A stretch of 23,546 nt of DNA from Chara braunii. Taxonomy: Eukaryota > Streptophyta > Charophyceae > Charales > Characeae. The notes beneath the pieces are model-generated. The model saw nothing but the letters and a program-made list of their open reading frames with translations, did not search any database and was not told the origin of the DNA. The DNA lies in assembly GCA_003427395.1 (NCBI GenBank), contig BFEA01000167.1, forward strand, positions 2,582,173-2,605,718, in the 5' to 3' direction. A program made the translations under genes and the position numbers. This document shows positions 18,351 through 23,546 of the stretch, piece by piece (positions within the stretch are counted from its first letter, which is position 1; the number at the start of each line of letters is the position of its first letter).

Positions 18351-18718
18351 AGACGGGTGAAAAGAAAGAATGAGTGGGGGGATTGAAGTTGTACTTGACA
18401 AGGGTGATATACCTGATGTTTGAAGCATTCGGCGTTGCCAAGATCTGCCTGTAGTACAGGAAGGCTGTGGACGTCACAGGCAGCAAAGTAGCTTAGGCTA
18501 AGTCGCCTGAAGTTGGGGAACAGGGCACCAGATAGGAGCACAACGTTGAGCCTTTGTTGATGATGAAAAGGTTTGCCCAGCGTTGCCACTTACGAACCTT
18601 TTGCTGTGCTCATGCTTGATGGAACTCGTAAATACAGTGTTACTTTGGCCAGGGCCATGACTGGCTGGCCACATGTTTGAATTCTAAAGGTTGCCAATCA
18701 CTCACTTATCTGAGATGA

Positions 18719-18807
18719 TTATGTTATCATCATTATTATGATTGGTATTGTTATTGTTATTATTATTATTATTGTTATCATTAGCAGTATTAGTATTAAT
18801 TATTATC
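18719..18807. repeat. Interrupted (ATT)n microsatellite
   Basis: ATT units mixed with ATC and GTT. It precedes part beta of the dispersed repeat, as at 20203. Confidence 0.9.
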
Positions 18808-19560
18808 CTACAGTCAGGCTCGTTCTCACTCGCACTTCCCATGCATGCAAACAGTAGGGCAATAAGGTGGCGACATTCGCTCACCCAGAGCTCCGAGATA
18901 TGGCTTTCAAAATACGAGTTCACTTTCTATTGGCTATATCGACTCAGCGCTCAGTCAACTCACTGCTCACACACACTGGGTCACCCTGGATATCCCACGC
19001 GCATCACCCTGAACACTCACACAGCACACGGACGCTCTCCCTATGCTACAGCTATGGCAGCTGTGGCTGCCGCTAACCTATCGCTATGGCTACACTGCTT
19101 CACTCTCGCCCACTTCGTCTTCGGGCCTCCTGCAGACCTCCTTGCACAAGACGCTGAGGCAGCGCTTCCGCATGGCTTCCGCTTGAATGAATGAATGGCA
19201 GGGTGCGGCCTCTTGATTATACTTCTGTGACGCGTTGGTCTGCCCTGTGCCCCTGACCCGTGGTGCATACAGTCCCAGACGGTACTTGCTTGACAGGACC
19301 AGCCTGACTGGACTGGGACTGTTGACTCAGCAGGGTGGACTACCACCACTTGCCACTTGCCTGTGCCTGGACTGAGGCAGCCCCAGAAGGCCACCACTAG
19401 GTCCTTCAAGAAGGTCGTGGACTTGGCCTTTCGGTTCAGTTGCAGCTACGACCTTGACTCTTCAGGACTGGACTAGCTGCGACCGTGACTCTTCGAAGAG
19501 CCTACAGCTACGACTTTGACCCTTCGGGAAGTCTACAGCTAAAAACCTCTGGACCATCTA
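18808..19560. repeat. Dispersed repeat, part beta, copy B
   Basis: Aligns by eye with 20248-21260. Shared features are catgcatgcaaacagt, gatatggctt/aatatggcttc, the ctggata(t/c)ccca segment, ctgcagacctcct, aatgaatgaatgg, cctcttgatt(t)atact, and tgcagct(a/g)c near the end. This copy has only one version of the 133-bp segment that is doubled around the adapter in the other copy. Confidence 0.8.
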
Positions 19561-19790
19561 GACTCCTACCCGACAGGTCTACAGTTCGAATCCCTCCTAC
19601 CCTGTAACCTATGGAGTCCTACCTACCACAGGCGGTCCTATAGGTCGCAGGTTCAACTCTACGGGTGGACGCAGGTTCTGTACACAGGTAAGGTGGGGAA
19701 CTAGGGATCGAGCCCTGGGATCTGCATCAGCTACTGCGAACTAGTGAATACTGTTTCATTATTTATTATTAGTTATTTGCAAAGTTGGGA
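19561..19790. other. Unassigned stretch with three B-box-like motifs
   Basis: cagttcgaatccc (about 19582), gcaggttcaactc (about 19649) and gggatcgagccc (about 19703) each resemble a tRNA B box. I could not find matching A boxes or cloverleaf stems. A short ATT-like run follows at about 19757-19775. Confidence 0.35.
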
Positions 19791-19924
19791 CCACATGGCA
19801 TATATGTGGGAGTACTTACCGGGTCTTGATGCGTGCGGCATTGGCCTCTGCCTGCTAGTACTCCAGAAGCACTGTTGTCGTCAACTTCAGCACTGCAGAT
19901 AGGCTAGGCAGGAAGTGCCAGCTA

Positions 19925-20201
19925 TAGTCTGGGCGTCAGGTTGTCTCCGTACTAAAGCTACAGTATTGAGATGTAGGATAGGTAGGGCGTCGGGTGCCGC
20001 TCAAGAGAGAGAGCTGCATTGGGTTGTGCTATTGGTGATGCCCGATTGGGCTTGAACATTGACTCACGATTCTGTTGTGTCATTCTCAAATGGATGGTTA
20101 CTCGGTTCCATTGTGCTATCTGCTCTTGCTTTGACTGCTTGAGCTTCAGGGTGATTTTTGCGATGTGGATTTCTGTGCTTCGTCCACATTTATGTTCATT
20201 G

Positions 20202-20215
<14 letters not shown>
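19925..20215 (-). repeat. Dispersed repeat, part alpha, copy C
   Basis: Second copy of part alpha (see 16620-16905). Here it is directly followed by (ATT)n at 20203-20247 and then part beta, so this is the most complete copy of the composite repeat in the window. Confidence 0.8.
20054..20118 (-). ncRNA. tRNA-like SINE head, copy C
   Basis: The minus strand has tagcacaatgg (20118-20108) as A box and gagtcaatgttc (20065-20054) as degenerate B box, matching copy A. The anticodon region (catttgagaatg) has diverged. Confidence 0.45.
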
Positions 20216-20246
<31 letters not shown>

Positions 20247-20247
20247 C
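20203..20247. repeat. (ATT)n microsatellite
   Basis: Uninterrupted ATT units over about 45 bases at the alpha/beta junction. Confidence 0.97.
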
Positions 20248-20743
20248 AGCGAAAATCAGACTCGCCTTCAATCACGCCTTCATGCATGCAAACAGTGGCG
20301 CAGCAAACTAGCAGCATGCGCCCACTCAATACTCAGAAATATGGCTTCTTAAGTGATAGTTCACTTCCACTAGCTATAGCGCGACAACGCCAACAACACT
20401 CTGTTGCACACACACACAGGGCTATGCTGGATACCCCACAAGTATATTTGTCACACGCACGCGGAAAAAAAAAGAGAGGTGCAGAAACAGACGGGAAGCA
20501 GGCAGAAACAGGCAGAAATGCAGACAGACAGGTGACAGACGAAACAAAGCAGACAAAGACAGACGAACAGACCAACAACCGAACAGACAGAACGGGCAGA
20601 CAGTGCGCCGTGACAGTCAAACAGACACCGTGACACGCACACACGCACAGTGATACTGAAAACACACACTACACTGCACGACTGTTAACCTATGGCTATA
20701 CCCTTCCTCTCGCCCACTGCGTCCTCCGGGCTCACTGCAGACC

Positions 20744-20876
20744 TCCTCGCACAGGTCGCTGTGACAGCGCTTCTGCATGACTTATGCAGAAATGAATGAA
20801 TGGTGGGATGCTGCCTCTTGATTTATACTGTTGTGACTCACTGGTCTGTCTCTTCCCGACAGCCCAGGGCTCACAC
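20744..20876 (+). repeat. 133-bp direct repeat, copy 1
   Basis: Identical over all 133 bases to 20915-21047. The two copies are separated only by the 38-bp adapter. Confidence 0.98.
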
Positions 20877-20914
20877 CTGTCTCTTATACACATCTAGATG
20901 TGTATAAGAGACAG
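20877..20914. other. Nextera mate-pair junction adapter (two Tn5 mosaic ends), sequencing artefact
   Basis: CTGTCTCTTATACACATCT (20877-20895) is followed at once by its exact reverse complement (20896-20914). These are the 19-bp hyperactive Tn5 mosaic ends, joined back to back as in the circularisation junction of Nextera mate-pair libraries. This is library DNA left in the assembly, not genome sequence. Confidence 0.97.
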
Positions 20915-21047
20915 TCCTCGCACAGGTCGCTGTGACAGCGCTTCTGCATGACTTATGCAGAAATGAATGAATGGTGGGATGCTGCCTCTTGATTTATACT
21001 GTTGTGACTCACTGGTCTGTCTCTTCCCGACAGCCCAGGGCTCACAC
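20915..21047 (+). repeat. 133-bp direct repeat, copy 2 (probable assembly duplicate)
   Basis: Identical to 20744-20876. A circularised 133-bp fragment plus the 38-bp junction (171 bp) traversed once too often by the assembler explains the exact boundaries. Confidence 0.95.
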
Positions 21048-21260
21048 AGTCCCTGATGGAATTTTGCTGGGCTGGACTGGGACGGACCGGGCCAGTACCG
21101 CTGACTGCAGGGGTTTGCACCAGTCACACCGCCAATATACTGAGGTTGGCTCTGCCACTTGGCCATTGCCTCTGGCCAGTTGCAGCAGCTGCAGCTGCAA
21201 CCTTTTCAACACTACAGGCAGCTACAACTGCCACCTTTCAATGCTGTAGTAGCTACGGAC

Positions 21261-21348
21261 CTACGAATCGACCCCTACATCGACACAAACCTACGACCAA
21301 CAGACAGACGGGCAGGCAGCACGGGCAGATAACAGACAGCGACTGACT
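21261..21348. other. CAGA/CAGGCAG-rich low-complexity DNA
   Basis: Short degenerate units of the CAGAC/GGCAG type. No gene seen. Confidence 0.6.
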
Positions 21349-21394
21349 CAGGGGACGCAGAGTCACAATGACAGGGGACGCAGAGTCACGATGA
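21349..21394. repeat. Two tandem 23-bp units
   Basis: caggggacgcagagtcac(a/g)atga occurs twice in a row (21349 and 21372) with one mismatch. Confidence 0.95.
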
Positions 21395-21700
21395 CTGTGA
21401 CAGCTGCTGTGGCATACACAGCGGGATACAGACCGCGACATGCACAGAGTGACATAGGCTGTGGCATACAAGGTAAGATACAGGCTGTGATGTACACGGT
21501 GACGCAAACGCATGAAGGACAGTCGCCCGCACACAGTCGCCCGCATACAGACCTAAGGGCTGGACAGACTAACGGGCAAAACACGCTGTATAACCCACAG
21601 AGACACATGGATACCGTGACACAAACCTGCGGTCACACGCTGACACTCACACGGTCACACTGGGACGCACACATAGTTGATGTAACGATCATGCATACAT
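21395..21700. other. CA/CACAG-rich low-complexity DNA
   Basis: Degenerate gtgacacaaac, gtggcatac and acacagt units. It includes a 14-bp direct doublet, cagtcgcccgca(c/t)a, at 21520-21547. No gene. Confidence 0.6.
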
Positions 21701-21939
21701 GGTAACCCGCCTACACAGGTACACCAGTGCGCTGGACGCCAGACAGAGAAAGAACAACCTTGAAATGTTTCGCTGTTGTGGCCCACGGAGGCGAGCATTG
21801 GTTCACTATTTTTCGTATTGCCCCATTTTGACGAGATCCAAGGGCTACTGCACTCAACCTATACTCTTCTACTCGGGCATTTATGTGAGTTCGCAGCTCA
21901 GCTTTCCTATGTATCATTTACACTCATATCCTTGTTGTA

Positions 21940-22010
21940 ATTATTGTATTATTATTATTTTATTATTTATTATTATTATATTCTTATTATTATTACTATT
22001 ACTACTGTTG
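21940..22010. repeat. Interrupted (ATT)n microsatellite
   Basis: ATT and TTATT units with ACT interruptions. Confidence 0.9.
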
Positions 22011-22911
22011 GTATTGACTACTCCAGTAGCCTATGATCCCAGATAGCCTCGGGCCCGCCTTAAGTGAAGGCAGGCCTGAATGTCTGCTAAGAGCGCTTGC
22101 CCCTACATTCCCCAATAAGGGTTTCAGGGCAGATGATGCACACTGATTGGTCAGAGTACAAACTAAGCCGCATCCTAGGTCTTCTAGAAGAAGACCGCTG
22201 CATCAGGTGGGTGAGACCAGGACAAAGGGGGTGTCGTACACTAGGCGCGCGTAGCCATGAAGCTGGCACATTACAAAGTGAGCATAAACCGCTAGGAAGC
22301 ACAGCCACGACACCACTTCCCCACGCAGGCGCAAGGTGGCACGATCCACGGATTGGGCAGTGGGACACTAGCTGGCTATAATTAGACACGCTAGGAAGCA
22401 AGCATGAGACCACACAATCGCAGACAAGCACGGAATGGTGGTCTGCCGATGGCCATGGGAAAGCATGCGAAACAGCTAGTGTGTGCGCATGCACTCAAGT
22501 ATGAGGGACATTCAAGGTCTTAATTGACTAATGAAGGTACAACGATCAAGAAGGGGGCTCTGTGGAGTGTTGTATGTGATAGTCATGAGTCAAAGAAAAA
22601 AGGGGTTGAGCTCCTGATCAAATTCATATCTCTGGGAGTTTGTGGGTATTTTCGTCAAAACACCAATCATCAGGCCTGACGGCTTCTATCCCGTCCATTC
22701 TCCTCCGCCTTTTCTATGTCTAATCCCTTGCTCATCAAACCTTCCAAGCACCGGAATTTGAAATGGGGTTCAAACAAACCTTAAACACAAAGAGCTTCCT
22801 ATTCCGTATTTGATCAAGCTAGTCGGATCACAAATGACAGGGCGATTGCGGGAGCTCTGTCGGAGTTCAGGCGGAACTCTGGAGGCAGGGAACAGTGAGG
22901 TATGAGTACAT
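22011..22911. other. Unassigned intergenic DNA
   Basis: No coding or RNA motif recognised. Small structures only: a hairpin ggcccgccttaagtgaaggc at about 22051-22075 and a near-palindrome ggtcttctagaagaagacc at about 22178-22196. Confidence 0.45.
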
Positions 22912-22935
22912 AAACCCTAAACCCTAAACCCTAAA
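22912..22935 (-). repeat. Interstitial plant-type telomere repeat (TTTAGGG on minus strand)
   Basis: Three exact CCCTAAA units (22915-22935) are preceded by AAA. This is the Arabidopsis-type telomere heptamer and also contains the plant telo-box AAACCCTAA. Confidence 0.95.
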
Positions 22936-23450
22936 TCTACAAACCTATGACTGGGTTAGTAAAGAAAGTATCTTGAGTAAGGGATCCTTCTGGACTAAAC
23001 TTGAGGGCAGGAAGGCAGACAGTAATGCTTGAATAAGGGAGGAGGAGTATGATCTGTCTCGGGTGTATCTAACTGATGATTGGTAAACGTGGAGAGAAAA
23101 CGAAAAGTGCTGAGTTGTTGTCGCACTATGTGAATGTTTTATGATGGACGAGAAGGGATGTACTTCTGACAATACTCTTCGCTTAAAGGTCATCTGACCA
23201 GGAGAGTAGAGAGTTGGGGGGATCATGAGAATGTTGTCAAGCTGTGAATGACAGAACGTTCTGGTATGATGAGTTGCCTCAACTAACCTTAACCCAATGA
23301 CTAACCCTGATCTATGTGCAAAAAGGAACTCAGACTAACTCAGCTTAAAGATCAGCCGGATGGATTTAGGACACAAGGTGCAAGTCCCGTGTGATCCACC
23401 TACGTGATCCTAAAGGCTTTCCGGATGGTTCAAGTGCCGGGACGGGCATC
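22936..23450. other. Unassigned intergenic DNA
   Basis: No gene recognised. ggtgcaagtcccg (about 23379-23391) and ggttcaagtgccggg (about 23427-23441) resemble tRNA B boxes, and ggatggatttaggac lies just upstream of them. No cloverleaf was found. Confidence 0.4.
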
Positions 23451-23451
23451 A

Positions 23452-23546
23452 ATCTATATACATATACTAGGCGATCGAGAGGAGCGAGGCTCTATGAAGC
23501 CTGCCTCATCGCCATATATCTATCTATATATACATATACTAGGCGA
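23452..23546. repeat. Start of a 72-bp tandem repeat with a strong hairpin
   Basis: tatacatatactaggcga occurs at 23457-23474 and again at 23529-23546, 72 bases apart, the second copy ending at the window edge. Between them, 23470-23513 folds into a hairpin: outer stem ggcgat/atcgcc, middle stem gagg/cctc, inner stem aggct/agcct. Its flanks are TA-rich. Confidence 0.85.

Larger units (their letters stand above)
20248..21260. repeat. Dispersed repeat, part beta, copy C
   Basis: Second copy of part beta (see 18808-19560). It carries an extra CAGA-rich insert at 20480-20635. It also contains the artefactual adapter and 133-bp duplication at 20744-21047, which is absent from copy B. Confidence 0.8.

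Noticed and set aside
20877-20914. Natural Tn5 or IS50 insertion
   Set aside because: Only the two engineered 19-bp mosaic ends are present, joined with no DNA between them and no 9-bp target duplication. That is the library junction adapter.

Overview
The window looks like repeat-dominated nuclear DNA from a large streptophyte (green-lineage) genome. Three points suggest this. The chromosome-end type repeat CCCTAAA occurs as a short internal block (22912-22935), and that heptamer is the Arabidopsis-type telomere unit. The mobile elements are Ty3/Gypsy and LINE relatives of the kinds common in plants and charophyte algae. Microsatellites, mainly AG/GA, ATT, ATCT and CAGA, are extremely abundant. 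A charophyte such as Chara is a guess only, because no host gene is available to test it. I found no intact host protein-coding gene, rRNA, CRISPR array or operon.

Layout. 1-1444 is the 3' part of a decayed LINE-type retrotransposon on the minus strand: a zf-RVT-like zinc region, then its C-terminal tail running off the window edge. 1750-1910 is a compound microsatellite. 2975-3091 is a loose fragment of a Ty3/Gypsy integrase. About 3818-9925 is one badly decayed Ty3/Gypsy element read on the minus strand in the order gag (9925 to about 7367), protease, reverse transcriptase, RNase H, integrase. It carries at least five frameshifts and many stops, and an AT-rich block (8535-9240) splits gag. 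No convincing pair of LTRs was found.

9926-13350 has no protein gene that I recognise. It holds a 67-bp inverted repeat with a 464-bp spacer, a tRNA-like polymerase III unit ending in T5 (12416-12502), and low-complexity purine-rich DNA. 13660-15830 is three diverged tandem copies of a 720-780 bp unit, each with a tRNA(Met)-like SINE head on the minus strand, a (GA)n or purine tract and a hairpin. 16090-21260 is built of dispersed copies of another composite repeat, with a tRNA(Ile)-like head on the minus strand and ATT and CAGA microsatellites. From 21260 to the end the DNA is mostly unassigned, closing with the CCCTAAA block and the start of a 72-bp hairpin-bearing tandem repeat.

The clearest single signal is an assembly artefact. 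At 20877-20914 there is an exact back-to-back pair of Tn5 mosaic ends, the Nextera mate-pair junction adapter. It is flanked on both sides by the same 133 bp (20744-20876 = 20915-21047). The real chromosome almost certainly has one copy of the 133 bp and no adapter. I found no convincing new functional system. The biologically interesting material is the tRNA-derived repeat families and the way the Gypsy element has decayed.
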